50,087 bases of DNA from Butyrivibrio sp. (lineage in GTDB: Bacteria; Bacillota; Clostridia; Lachnospirales; Lachnospiraceae). Location of the stretch: assembly GCA_016291375.1 (NCBI GenBank), contig JAEEXE010000022.1, forward strand, positions 1-50,087. The letters run 5' to 3'. The position numbers were made by a program, and so were the translations under genes. This document shows, piece after piece, positions 7,724-15,711 of the stretch. Numbering within the stretch: the first letter of the stretch is position 1; every line of letters begins with the position of its first letter. The notes under the pieces are model-generated. The model worked only from the letters and a program-made list of their open reading frames with translations. It was not told where the DNA came from and ran no database searches.

Positions 7724-8157
7724 CAAATATCAAGAACTATGGTCACAGGCCCGTCATTAACAGATGTGACTTTCATATCCGCTCCAAACTCTCCTGTTCC
7801 GACTTCAAATCCTCTATCCCTGCATTCCTTTACAACAAGCTCATACAAAGGCTTTGAGACATCAGGTCTTGCAGCCTCAGTAAATCCGGGTCTTCTGGAT
7901 GAACAATCCGCATAAAGTGTGAACTGACTCACAATAAGAAGCTTTGCTCCCGCATCCTTGGGATTAATATTCATCTTTCCGTTTTCATCTTCAAATATCC
8001 TAAGCCCGCAGATCTTATCAGCCATCTTTTTGGCTTTTTCTTCCGTATCGGAAACGTGTACTCCAAGAAGTACCAAAAAGCCCTTATCAATCTCTGCAAC
8101 TCTATTACCGTCTATATCAACAGATGCAGACAATACTCTGGTCAAAACTGCTCTCAT
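7723..8157 (-). CDS. dtd: D-aminoacyl-tRNA deacylase
   Basis: A 144-residue protein of normal Dtd length. It hydrolyses D-aminoacyl-tRNAs (and mischarged glycyl-tRNA), acting as a cytoplasmic chiral proofreader for translation. Family motifs are MRAVLTRVLSASV at the start, the catalytic SQFTLYADC block (about residues 76-84), and the C-terminal NDGPVTI motif carrying the cross-subunit Gly-cisPro. The ATG follows GGAAGGCGG. A TATAAT on the minus strand near 8187-8192 may be its -10 box. It is a single-gene unit ending at the shared terminator. Confidence 0.95.
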   Translation of the reverse strand: MRAVLTRVLSASVDIDGNRVAEIDKGFLVLLGVHVSDTEEKAKKMADKICGLRIFEDENGKMNINPKDAGAKLLIVSQFTLYADCSSRRPGFTEAARPDVSKPLYELVVKECRDRGFEVGTGEFGADMKVTSVNDGPVTIVLDI

Positions 8158-8281
8158 GTTAATTCCGCCTTCCGTGTTTTTCTAGATTATATCATATTAC
8201 TAAAAGGATAACTCACAGCTCTGCATGCGCCGGTAGCTTACAGAATATGAAAGTTCCTGCGAATTTCCCATTATGTAAAAA

Positions 8282-8318
8282 AGCCTTGGCACTCCGCATA
8301 TGGCGAAATGTCAAGGCT
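8282..8318 (-). terminator. Terminator after agrD
   Basis: AGCCTTG (8282-8288) pairs with CAAGGCT (8312-8318); on the minus strand the hairpin is followed by six T residues (8277-8282). It lies about 20 bases past the agrD stop and closes the agrC - VTC - DUF4956 - agrD run. Confidence 0.72.
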
Positions 8319-8334
8319 CTCACCTTTAATGTTC

Positions 8335-8481
8335 TTATTTTGCCGATAAGAAATTCTTGATGCCCTTGGGTTCAAGAGGCTGGTGTCCATACATAAAGCA
8401 ACGATTCTCTGCGTTGACCTTTACTGCAGTTCTCGCAAGCTTCTCAAGCCCCTTTGCCAATAACTTCTTTTCTCTCTTCAT
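8335..8481 (-). CDS. agrD: AgrD-like cyclic autoinducer pre-peptide
   Basis: A 48-residue ORF with a strong GGAGGT about seven bases upstream of its ATG. The N-terminal half (MKREKKLLAKGLEKLARTAV) is a basic amphipathic helix, as in AgrD leaders. Then comes N-R-C-F-M-Y-G-H-Q-P-L-E-P-K. The Cys followed four residues later by the ring end and then HQPxEPK matches, from memory, clostridial AgrD (C. perfringens CxWFT-HQPEEPK). By that analogy the mature signal would be a thiolactone over C28-F-M-Y-G32, made by AgrB cutting after G32. The C-terminal KGIKNFLSAK is the cut-off tail. It lies 18 bases after the DUF4956 gene and is far from agrB. Confidence 0.82.
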   Translation of the reverse strand: MKREKKLLAKGLEKLARTAVKVNAENRCFMYGHQPLEPKGIKNFLSAK

Positions 8482-8499
8482 TTCTACGACCTCCTTCTA

Positions 8500-9177
8500 T
8501 TACAATTCTTCGCATTTAATAGCTACGGTACGGGAACAGCTGATCTCAAGATTACCGTTCTTCACACGCATCTCATCAATCATCCCCTTGGTGGACGCCC
8601 CTGACTGCATAATAATCTTGTAACTCAACCTATATAAACTCCCCATTCCGTACGTACGAACTTCCTGTAACTCTGCTTTTGTCGTATATTTTGCCAGAAT
8701 ATCATCAAAAATTCCCTCAAAATCCAATCCCTCGGGAATTGTGATCTTCAAAAGCTTTTCATTGTCACCAATGTGCAAGCTGTTAAGTATCACGCTCACA
8801 AGCGATAGGATCGCAACAAATATCACGGCAATACCAATGTATCCCATTCCTGTAGCAAGTCCCGTTGCCATCGCAAGAAAAATACTTGTTATCTCTTTTC
8901 CGGCACCCGGTGCAGAACGGAACTTAACCAGAGAAAACGCTCCGGCAACTGCCACTCCGACTCCGAGATTTCCGTTTACCAGCATGATAATAATCTGTAC
9001 TATCGCAGGTAAAAGAGATAATGTAATAAAAAAGCTCTTAGTATAGCTGTTCTTAAGCGTATACATAAATGCTATAAAAATACCTATCGCAATCGATGCA
9101 ATAGTAGAAACCAGGAATGTCACCCCCGTAACCATTCCGTTAGTCAAGATGGAACCAAATATATAGTCTGCTGTCAT
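8500..9177 (-). CDS. DUF4956 membrane protein
   Basis: A 225-residue protein with four hydrophobic helices in the first 130 residues and a soluble C-terminal domain. The signature GAFSLVKFRSAPG (about residues 79-91) after the third helix is typical of DUF4956. Members often sit next to VTC-domain polyphosphate polymerases and are thought to be their membrane partners; the biochemical role is unknown. Here it follows the VTC gene after 47 bases and precedes agrD by 18. The ATG at 9175-9177 starts just after the usual spacing. The pairing with VTC is solid; the link to quorum sensing is a context inference. Confidence 0.9.
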   Translation of the reverse strand: MTADYIFGSILTNGMVTGVTFLVSTIASIAIGIFIAFMYTLKNSYTKSFFITLSLLPAIVQIIIMLVNGNLGVGVAVAGAFSLVKFRSAPGAGKEITSIFLAMATGLATGMGYIGIAVIFVAILSLVSVILNSLHIGDNEKLLKITIPEGLDFEGIFDDILAKYTTKAELQEVRTYGMGSLYRLSYKIIMQSGASTKGMIDEMRVKNGNLEISCSRTVAIKCEEL

Positions 9178-9224
9178 TTTTTTATTCCTTCTGTCTTTTT
9201 TATAGTATTGCCGATATTCAGTTT

Positions 9225-9956
9225 TTATACGGCGGCGCTCATAGCTAAGAATCTAGCCTCATTGCCGCTCTTGTAATCGATATAACCTCTTCCATACTTT
9301 GAGAAAGAAGTCTTTCGGATATTTAGCTCATCCAAAATCCTTGCTAGCTCTACAGACATAGCACCCGCAATCTTAAGTTCCATAAGATGCTGGCCCGGTA
9401 AAAGAATGTCTTTTCCAACATTCCCCTCTTTTAACGAAAGCTTGTCTGTTCTCCATCTGATGTTAGTATCAAATGTGATCCGAAGATCCGGATCATTAAT
9501 CCCCTCCATTGCGATCCTGTCATAAGAGATCGCCATCGCAGGCACCATTTCCCCATAGTGCTTCATCATATAATCAATCTCATTGGAAATCTGAGATTTT
9601 TGTTTTAGCTCTTTTCCTTTTATAAGATAGTCAACCGCCTCCGCATAAGGCATTGAGATTCTTCTTTTGTAGACAACCCCTTTATACTTTTTCTTGATCT
9701 CAATAAAAGCATTAGTGTCATCATCGGCTACGCCATATGAACGCAATCTGAGTTTTTCCTTGTAGATTGGCTTATCTAGAGATTTCTCAATAAGAGAAAA
9801 ATCCGGTGTATCGAAGTAAATATTCAAGATGGAAGTTTTCCCATAACTGTCCACCCTTGCCATACCTTCAAGGCGTTTTCGCAGCGCTACATATTGCATA
9901 TCATCCAAAAGATATTTGACCTCTATCCTTTCGAAGACATCTTTGTAACCCGCCAT
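9225..9956 (-). CDS. VTC-domain polyphosphate polymerase-like protein
   Basis: A 243-residue VTC domain protein, a tunnel-fold enzyme family related to yeast Vtc4, which makes polyphosphate from ATP. Visible landmarks are the N-terminal FERIEVKYLL, the basic strands KEKLRLRSYG and IEIKKKYKGVVYKRRI, and the acidic/basic C-terminal strands VMELKIAG-like (LMELKIAG) and FSKYGRGY. These Arg/Lys/Glu strands line the tunnel and bind nucleotide, phosphate and metal. The ATG at 9954-9956 follows GGAGGT; an upstream GTG or ATG at 9986 lacks one. It has no membrane segment and probably works with the DUF4956 protein. Polyphosphate synthesis is not proven for bacterial members of this arrangement. Confidence 0.88.
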   Translation of the reverse strand: MAGYKDVFERIEVKYLLDDMQYVALRKRLEGMARVDSYGKTSILNIYFDTPDFSLIEKSLDKPIYKEKLRLRSYGVADDDTNAFIEIKKKYKGVVYKRRISMPYAEAVDYLIKGKELKQKSQISNEIDYMMKHYGEMVPAMAISYDRIAMEGINDPDLRITFDTNIRWRTDKLSLKEGNVGKDILLPGQHLMELKIAGAMSVELARILDELNIRKTSFSKYGRGYIDYKSGNEARFLAMSAAV

Positions 9957-10048
9957 ATGTACCTCCTTCGCTCGAGCTAAACCCAATTATAAAACTTTTC
10001 GGAGGGCATATTTTTCACTTGTCAAAAATACGGGCTTTTATGTCAAAT

Positions 10049-11350
10049 TTACTGAATACCATACAATATCGCTACAACCGTGAAATTCTCTATATCATCC
10101 TTGATCATCACTTCACCGTCGTAGTATTTAACAGCTTTTTTTACAGAAGAAAGACCTATTCCATGATTTTCCTTATCTTCCTTGGTGGTAAAGAATGCTC
10201 CGTCGCTTCCTCTGCGTTTTTCGCTTATGCAACTGTTCTTGATGCAGATATGAAGCACACCTTTTTCATAAGTGATATCTACTTTGATATATCTTTTTCC
10301 GGGTTCAACCTTATAGCATGCTTCAAGAGCATTCTCCAGGAGATTACCAAGAATGATAACAAGATGGTCACTTCTAAAAGAAAGGTTTGCAGGCACAAAT
10401 ACCGTGGCATCATAATCTATTCCGTTTTCCTTGGCAACTTTATACTTGTGATTAACAAGAGAATCTACGATAATGTTGCCGCTTCTGGATATCTCCTCTG
10501 CATCAACATTTATGCCATCCTTAAGAAGCCTTTCTATATAGTCGCAGGCTTCCTTGTTATGACCCTGCTTGATCATCTCAAACAATCCCGTCAGATGATT
10601 CTTCATATCATGCCTTGTTCTTCTGATCTCTGAGTAAAAATTCTCCTGATCACTGGCTTGTACAGAACAAAGCTCAAGCTGCTTACAATACAGCCTGTTC
10701 TCGGATTTGAGCTCCGCATCCAGACTTATCCTGTCATACACCTCAAAAATAATATAATTCATAAGCAGCAAAAAACTTCCCGAAACCAAAGCAAATGTGG
10801 CATAGTCATGTTGCTTGGAGGCTATCAAAAATATCCAGTTCATGAGCAACACGCTGGCGATTGGAATCATAAGGATTATGGAATATATTTTGGTTGGTAT
10901 ATCGCTGTGCTTTCTTTCTCTGGTTGTCTTCTGAACAAGGATCTCCATGATAAGGAACAGGGCTACAGCCATGTATCCGCCGGTTTTGTAGCTTATCTCG
11001 CTATCAATTCCCGTAAAAGTCATTATCATAATACCGGCGATCTCCAAAAGCACGCATATGGTACATACGATAATGGCAAAAAAAGCACTCCTCTTAATAG
11101 GAACATCTCTCTCAACCACACCAATCACAAATATGATCAGAATATTGGTTCCAAGCATCACCCATGGATTAATTGAAGACGTATATCTGTTAGAAAATAT
11201 CTGAAAGATAAAAAAGCATGCCCATCCTATTCTTCCTGCAATCACATGCTCATTTCTCTTTCCAAGAAAAAGCGTCATAAATTTCTGTATTGTCAAAACA
11301 TAAATAAAAGGAACAGAAATCTCCGCTAAAAGCGTAAATTTATCTGCCAT
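10049..11350 (-). CDS. AgrC-like membrane sensor histidine kinase
   Basis: A 433-residue GHKL-type kinase. The first about 205 residues form six or seven hydrophobic helices, as in AgrC peptide receptors. A coiled linker leads to the H-box RRTRHDMKNHLTGL with the phosphorylated His at 247. The N-box is GNLLENALEACY and the G-box GIGLSSVKKAV. It is expected to sense a cyclic peptide outside the cell and phosphorylate the LytTR regulator encoded divergently at 11560. The ATG follows AGAGGTGATGGGG. On its own strand it is followed after 92 bases by the VTC, DUF4956 and agrD genes. Confidence 0.87.
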   Translation of the reverse strand: MADKFTLLAEISVPFIYVLTIQKFMTLFLGKRNEHVIAGRIGWACFFIFQIFSNRYTSSINPWVMLGTNILIIFVIGVVERDVPIKRSAFFAIIVCTICVLLEIAGIMIMTFTGIDSEISYKTGGYMAVALFLIMEILVQKTTRERKHSDIPTKIYSIILMIPIASVLLMNWIFLIASKQHDYATFALVSGSFLLLMNYIIFEVYDRISLDAELKSENRLYCKQLELCSVQASDQENFYSEIRRTRHDMKNHLTGLFEMIKQGHNKEACDYIERLLKDGINVDAEEISRSGNIIVDSLVNHKYKVAKENGIDYDATVFVPANLSFRSDHLVIILGNLLENALEACYKVEPGKRYIKVDITYEKGVLHICIKNSCISEKRRGSDGAFFTTKEDKENHGIGLSSVKKAVKYYDGEVMIKDDIENFTVVAILYGIQ

Positions 11351-11424
11351 TTCCCCATCACCTCTAATTTATTATCTAATTATCTCATATACCTACATTA
11401 AATCATCTGTTAGCTCCATAATGC

Positions 11425-11434
11425 AACACGTGTT
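11425..11434. promoter_or_regulatory. Perfect palindrome AACACGTGTT in the agr divergent region
   Basis: A 10-base perfect palindrome lies between the divergent agrC-like and agrA-like genes, just upstream of the -35 region of the agrA promoter. I did not find a clean pair of LytTR direct repeats here; this may be a site for another regulator. Confidence 0.35.
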
Positions 11435-11463
11435 TTCAAATAAATGTCAAAATGTGCTATACT
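11435..11463 (+). promoter_or_regulatory. Promoter of the agrA-agrB unit
   Basis: TTCAAA (11435-11440) and TATACT (11458-11463) are 17 bases apart, with TG one base before the -10 (extended -10). It lies about 95 bases upstream of the agrA-like start, leaving a long leader. Confidence 0.5.
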
Positions 11464-11559
11464 ACGAAGTAAGATACAGAAAACGTTTAAGTATCTAAAT
11501 CACACATACCCATCCTACATTTTGACCATTACATGTTGATAGCTTGAAGGAGATAGGAT

Positions 11560-12297
11560 ATGTTAAGAATTGCAATATGCGACGATGACGTAAAACTGGC
11601 CGGATGGCTTGAATCACAGGCCAATACCGAATGTCTGAATAACGGTGTTAGAGCCGATATCGATATTTTCTACGACGGACTTCCTCTTGTAAAAAGTTTT
11701 GAAGAAGGCAAAAGCTACGATATCATCTTTCTTGATATCGAGATGGAAAATATGGACGGGATCTCTACTGCGCGTAACATCAGAAAATTCAGTAAAGATG
11801 TAATCCTTATCTACATTTCCGGATACGACAATTATCTAAAGGAACTGTTTGAAGTTGAACCGTTCCGCTTCCTCTCCAAACCCGTCAACGTAGATAAATT
11901 CAAAGTATATTTTAATCAGGCCCTTGAAAAGATCGGTGAAAACGAAGGGTTTTTTCAGTATATCTATAAAAGAGAACTCATAAAAGTCCCCTTCAAAAAC
12001 ATTGTATATTTTGAAAGCGTAAGCAGGCTCGTTCACATTCATTTAAACGACGGGTCAGTTAGGCAATTCTACGGCAAAATAAGTGACATTGAGAAAAGCA
12101 TGGAAAATGATCGTTTCATCTTCCTAAGGATTCATCAGTCTTTCCTTATCAACTACAAATACGTAAAGCGAATAAGCTACTCCTATGTGATCATGCATTT
12201 GGGAAACGAAGAAGTTGAACTTAAGATAAGTGAGAAAAAGCAAAAAGAAATCCGTGATAAAGTATGCAGTATCACGGAGCAAAAGAGCTGTTTCTGA
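11560..12297 (+). CDS. AgrA-like LytTR response regulator
   Basis: A 245-residue regulator. The receiver domain (1-120) has the acidic pocket CDDD near residues 7-10, the phosphorylated Asp at 59 in FLDIEM, and the conserved Lys in FLSKPV. The LytTR DNA-binding domain fills about 135-240 (LIKVPFKNIVYFES, GKISDIEKSM, FIFLRIHQSFLINYKYV). LytTR proteins bind direct repeats and act downstream of AgrC-type kinases. The ATG follows GGAG. AgrB starts 41 bases after its stop, so the two form one unit. The kinase partner is most likely the divergent gene at 10049-11350. Confidence 0.9.
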   Translation: MLRIAICDDDVKLAGWLESQANTECLNNGVRADIDIFYDGLPLVKSFEEGKSYDIIFLDIEMENMDGISTARNIRKFSKDVILIYISGYDNYLKELFEVEPFRFLSKPVNVDKFKVYFNQALEKIGENEGFFQYIYKRELIKVPFKNIVYFESVSRLVHIHLNDGSVRQFYGKISDIEKSMENDRFIFLRIHQSFLINYKYVKRISYSYVIMHLGNEEVELKISEKKQKEIRDKVCSITEQKSCF

Positions 12298-12337
12298 TTA
12301 TTCAAAAAGAAAAAAAGTCACCGATATTGGAGTAACG

Positions 12338-12913
12338 ATGGAATTCATCGCAAAGAAACTAACTGATTATATATTGGAAAAAAACGTAATAGAAAAAGAA
12401 AACTACGATATCTACAAATTCGGTTTTGTATATTTTTTCGAGACAGCCTTCAGCTTTATAAGTGCTATGATAATAGCTTTTTTCATGCATGGAATACCTG
12501 AAGCACTGTTCTTCTCTTTCTTTTTCCTAATGACAAGATCCTATACAGGCGGCCTTCACCTCAAAACTTTCAAAGGCTGCTATATATTCTCATGCCTGTT
12601 ATTAATAATATGCCTTCTTATCACAAATAATCTGAAAGCTTCAACGGCTTTATCTGTTTGTGTTTATATGATTGCACTTCTGACTATCATAATAGTCGGT
12701 CCCGTTGATCATCCCAATAAGACAGTGGATGAAGCTGATAACAAGCGGTTTATACTTAAGTCCTATGTTATTCTCGGAATCAGCGTAGTCACAGCTATCA
12801 TCCTTGTTATCACAAAGAGCCGTCACTACCTGTTTCTTGAAGCTGTGACCTTTGCCGCCATAGCTATAACAGGAATTCTCGGGAAGCTATATAACCGTTA
12901 CACCGGCGTATAA
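12338..12913 (+). CDS. agrB: AgrB-like membrane cysteine peptidase
   Basis: A 191-residue AgrB. The catalytic pair lies in RSYTGGLHLKTFKGC: His74 and Cys81, with the family spacing of seven. Several hydrophobic helices cover 28-65 and 85-185. AgrB cuts the C-terminal tail of AgrD and closes the thiolactone ring at the membrane. The frame opens much earlier (12230), but the ATG at 12338-12340 follows TTGGAG and gives normal AgrB length. No agrD follows it, unlike in standard agr operons; the only candidate is at 8335-8481. Its 3' end overlaps the convergent WYL gene by 16 bases. Confidence 0.92.
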   Translation: MEFIAKKLTDYILEKNVIEKENYDIYKFGFVYFFETAFSFISAMIIAFFMHGIPEALFFSFFFLMTRSYTGGLHLKTFKGCYIFSCLLLIICLLITNNLKASTALSVCVYMIALLTIIIVGPVDHPNKTVDEADNKRFILKSYVILGISVVTAIILVITKSRHYLFLEAVTFAAIAITGILGKLYNRYTGV

Positions 12914-13893
12914 AGAGACAATCTCTCTGTGATCTCATCTCTAAACCTATCTGCCACTTCCGTTGGCGATAAGATCTTAATACCGCTTCCAAGAGCAAAT
13001 ATCCAACCAAAAAACTGATCGCTTACGGCAACATCAACTATAGTTTCGCTATACCCCTTTTCTTTGCTGCTTCTGATCGGTATATCCTTACCAAATCTGT
13101 CCAGTAAAATACCAACCATTTCATTCCTAAACATAAGCTTTACGCTTGTCTTCTCTCCGCCAAACATCCCGAAATTCATTCGTGAATAATCAGCCATGTT
13201 AAGAGAAGCAAAAGCTTCTTTGCCCTCTCTCATATCTTCAAGATGTACGATCTTTCTCATCTTATCTACTCTATAGTGCTTTATCTTCTGAGCTTCAGAG
13301 TCAAATCCGATAAGATAATAATTCTCATCATCAAAAGTAAGTGCCCAGGGGCTTATCTCATACAAACCTTCTTTTCTGGGAACCATCTTCTTTTCCAGAT
13401 TCCACTGAAGGTATTCAAATCGTATCTTCTTATTGTGGGCAATGGCATTGTGGATCTCATCCACCACATAATAGATACTCTCATTCATGGTTTTGATCCT
13501 GCCTTGAACCACAACCTGCCTTCTAAGCTGGGTAGCCTCATACTCACTGCCAAGGGCTGTTACCTTTTTGATAAGCTCGGAAGATTTCTTTTCCGTAATA
13601 AACTTGGAAGACTGTATGGAATCAACCAACAGCTTGAGCTCAGCAAGCTCAAAATGCTTAGATCCCACATGATAATAATAATTTCTTCCTTCCTGCTCTC
13701 CGATCACATCAATACCAAGGACTCTGAGAGCTTCCATATCGTCATAAAGACTCTTCCTGTCCGCGGTTACTCCGTAGACCTCAAGATGCTTACGGATCTG
13801 CGGCATAGTAAGAAAATGCTCATCATCAGTTTTTTCAACCATTATCTTGGCCAGGTAATACAGCTTAAGCTTTTGATTTGCCCCCTTTGGCAT
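12898..13893 (-). CDS. WYL-domain transcriptional regulator
   Basis: A 331-residue protein with an N-terminal winged helix (about 1-75; MPQIRKHLEVYGVTADRKSLYDDMEALR) and a WYL domain (about 145-225; ISPWALTFDDENYYLIGFD), followed by a WCX-like C-terminal extension (DRFGKDIPI ... GSGIKILSPTEVADRFRDEI). WYL domains bind ligands such as nucleic acids and control the attached DNA-binding domain. Targets are unknown. It overlaps the end of agrB tail-to-tail, so transcription of one may interfere with the other. It starts 25 bases after the end of the anchored DctP gene on the same strand. Confidence 0.88.
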   Translation of the reverse strand: MPKGANQKLKLYYLAKIMVEKTDDEHFLTMPQIRKHLEVYGVTADRKSLYDDMEALRVLGIDVIGEQEGRNYYYHVGSKHFELAELKLLVDSIQSSKFITEKKSSELIKKVTALGSEYEATQLRRQVVVQGRIKTMNESIYYVVDEIHNAIAHNKKIRFEYLQWNLEKKMVPRKEGLYEISPWALTFDDENYYLIGFDSEAQKIKHYRVDKMRKIVHLEDMREGKEAFASLNMADYSRMNFGMFGGEKTSVKLMFRNEMVGILLDRFGKDIPIRSSKEKGYSETIVDVAVSDQFFGWIFALGSGIKILSPTEVADRFRDEITERLSLYTPV

Positions 13894-13918
13894 AACACCC
13901 TCCGGATTCTTTTATGAA

Positions 13919-14929
13919 TCAATAATCAATTATCTCTCTGACAAGATCCATGTCATCACCGCAATACTTTTCATAAACATCACTCATTGCGTCTCTGAAT
14001 TTCTTCTTCTCTTCTGCAGTTAGAGCTGTAACTAAAGTGCCGCTCTCAATGGCTTTTTTCTTGGACCTTTCTTCTCTTTGTATCCAAAGCTGTCTCTCAT
14101 AAAGCGCTGATTCTTCTGCGCATTCTTTGATGATCTCTTTGTCTGAATCGGATAACATATTCCAGACTGCCTCGGAACAGATCTGCATCTCCGGGACTCT
14201 CACATGCTCATCTATAGTATAGTACTTAGCCACCTTGTAATGATTCATAGATTCGTAAGAGGGCCAGTTATTCTCAGCTGCGTCAACTATTCCCTGTTCC
14301 AGAGCAGAGTATACATCAGAATAAACTATCTCAACGGGATTGGCTCCAAGAGCTGAGATCATATCTGCCATCATAGTTGATTCCTGAACTCTTATATTCA
14401 TTCCTTCGCAGTCCTCAACCGAAGTTATGGGTTTATCTGAACTGTAGAAATTTCTTGCGCCGGCATCATACCAAGACAATCCCACGAGGTCATAATTCCC
14501 GGCTTTTTCAAGGAACTGATCTCCAATATCGCCCTCAAGAACTCTCCACATATGAGCCGAATCATCATACAGATATGGTAAAAGAAGTACATTCATCTCC
14601 GGAATTCTCTCAGCAAGCTGTGATACGGAAACTCTGGCAAAAGCAACTCCGCCGTACTTCATCTGATTGATGACCGAGCTTTCACTTCCAAGTTCTGCTC
14701 CGTATTTTATCTGGATCTTAATCCGACCGTCTGTCCTCTCATATACAAGATCAGCAAATTTCTTCCCCCCAAGAGTTGTAGGGTAATTCTCAGTCTGGTT
14801 CTCTGCATAAAGAAGAACAAACTCCGGAGCCTTCTCTGAAGATTTTTTGTTGTCCAAATAGTACATCAAGATAGCGACAATCGCTGCGGCAAGCAGGATA
14901 ACCGACGCTATGATCCATCTCTTTTTCAT
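13919..14929 (-). CDS. Membrane-anchored DctP-type binding protein, likely sensor component
   Basis: A 336-residue TRAP-type (DctP family) solute-binding protein. It has no lipobox; residues 5-24 form a membrane anchor (IIASVILLAAAIVAILMYYL). The binding domain keeps the family Arg in MNIRVQES and the block PVEIVYSDVYSALEQGIVDAAENN. It overlaps the stop of the response-regulator gene by four bases and is the last gene of the kinase - regulator - binding protein run. A second, lipidated DctP at 19693 serves the transporter itself. This one probably presents the ligand to the kinase. The substrate may be an acidic sugar or carboxylate, as is common in the family, but cannot be read. Confidence 0.85.
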   Translation of the reverse strand: MKKRWIIASVILLAAAIVAILMYYLDNKKSSEKAPEFVLLYAENQTENYPTTLGGKKFADLVYERTDGRIKIQIKYGAELGSESSVINQMKYGGVAFARVSVSQLAERIPEMNVLLLPYLYDDSAHMWRVLEGDIGDQFLEKAGNYDLVGLSWYDAGARNFYSSDKPITSVEDCEGMNIRVQESTMMADMISALGANPVEIVYSDVYSALEQGIVDAAENNWPSYESMNHYKVAKYYTIDEHVRVPEMQICSEAVWNMLSDSDKEIIKECAEESALYERQLWIQREERSKKKAIESGTLVTALTAEEKKKFRDAMSDVYEKYCGDDMDLVREIIDY

Positions 14930-15711
14930 GAACCTATAACTCCGTTTCTGTAATCACTGGGTGTCATCCCGGTCATTCTCTTAAACACTCTTGCAAAATA
15001 ATTGGCATCACGATATCCCGCTTCAGAACTAATGTCCTTAATATTGATAGCGGGATTTGCAAGAAACTCTTTTGCCTTACCAATCCTAAGTTCATTAAGA
15101 TATACAATAAAGCTCTTTCCAAAATTCTGCTTAAAAAGTTTGCAGAAATAAACATCTGAATATCCAAGAACTCCTGCAACATCCTGGAGTGAAATATCTT
15201 CCTTGTAATGCTCGTCTATGTAATTCTTGGCCTGTCTTACAATAACGCTTGACTTGTTGTGATCCGGTTCTTCTTCATCTATATCAAAAACAGTGGATGA
15301 ACCTGCAGACTCCTTGACCCTGGCTTCTTCCATGTTCTTGTCTGCTATACTAAACGCTTCTTCAAAGGCGCTTATAAGGTCCTCATCGGATCCGGGCTTA
15401 AGAAGATAGTCAAGCGCCTTAACTTCTATAGCCTTCTTGGCATAGCTGAATTCATCAAAAGCAGTAAGGAAGATAATACTGCAATTCTGATCAATCCCCC
15501 TTATCTCTTCAGCCGCCTCTAATCCGCTCTTTCCGGGCATAGCAATGTCCAAAAGAGCTATCTGGCAGTTGTTGTTCTTAAACTCTTTAACTGCCTCCAC
15601 TCCGTTTTCTGCCAAAAATATCTCTACCTGATCCGGGAAAAATCCGTTGATTTTCTTAGAAATAACCTGTCTTTCTATAGGTTCATCATCTGCTATAAGT
15701 ACTCTGTACAT
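14926..15711 (-). CDS. AraC/YesN-type response regulator
   Basis: A 261-residue regulator with a receiver domain (acidic pair D8-D9, phosphorylated D55 in ALLDIAMPG, Lys in LLKPG) and a C-terminal AraC double helix-turn-helix (about 160-258; ISLQDVAGVLGYSDVYFCKLFKQ and the second motif ending FARVFKRMTGMTPSDYR). Its start overlaps the kinase stop by one base, and its stop overlaps the DctP start (ATGA), so the three proteins are translationally coupled. The likely target is the dctP promoter region near 20790-20970. Confidence 0.93.
   Translation of the reverse strand: MYRVLIADDEPIERQVISKKINGFFPDQVEIFLAENGVEAVKEFKNNNCQIALLDIAMPGKSGLEAAEEIRGIDQNCSIIFLTAFDEFSYAKKAIEVKALDYLLKPGSDEDLISAFEEAFSIADKNMEEARVKESAGSSTVFDIDEEEPDHNKSSVIVRQAKNYIDEHYKEDISLQDVAGVLGYSDVYFCKLFKQNFGKSFIVYLNELRIGKAKEFLANPAINIKDISSEAGYRDANYFARVFKRMTGMTPSDYRNGVIGS

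Noticed and set aside
9957..10048. Separate strong promoter for the VTC-DUF4956-agrD genes
   Set aside because: TTGACA and TATAAT are both present on the minus strand but about 27 bases apart, too far for one promoter; no better pair was found. An internal weak promoter is not excluded.
10019..10633. 204-codon plus-strand frame
   Set aside because: It is antisense to the agrC-like kinase, which has all kinase boxes. The plus-strand product has no recognisable domain.
11351..11559. AgrA/LytTR direct-repeat binding sites
   Set aside because: Fragments such as AACGTTTAA and TCTGTTAGC partly resemble LytTR half-sites, but the spacing and number of mismatches do not support a call.
12230..12337. 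Upstream extension of the agrB frame overlapping agrA
   Set aside because: The ATG at 12338 has GGAG upstream and gives the usual AgrB length; the extension is highly charged and is read inside agrA.
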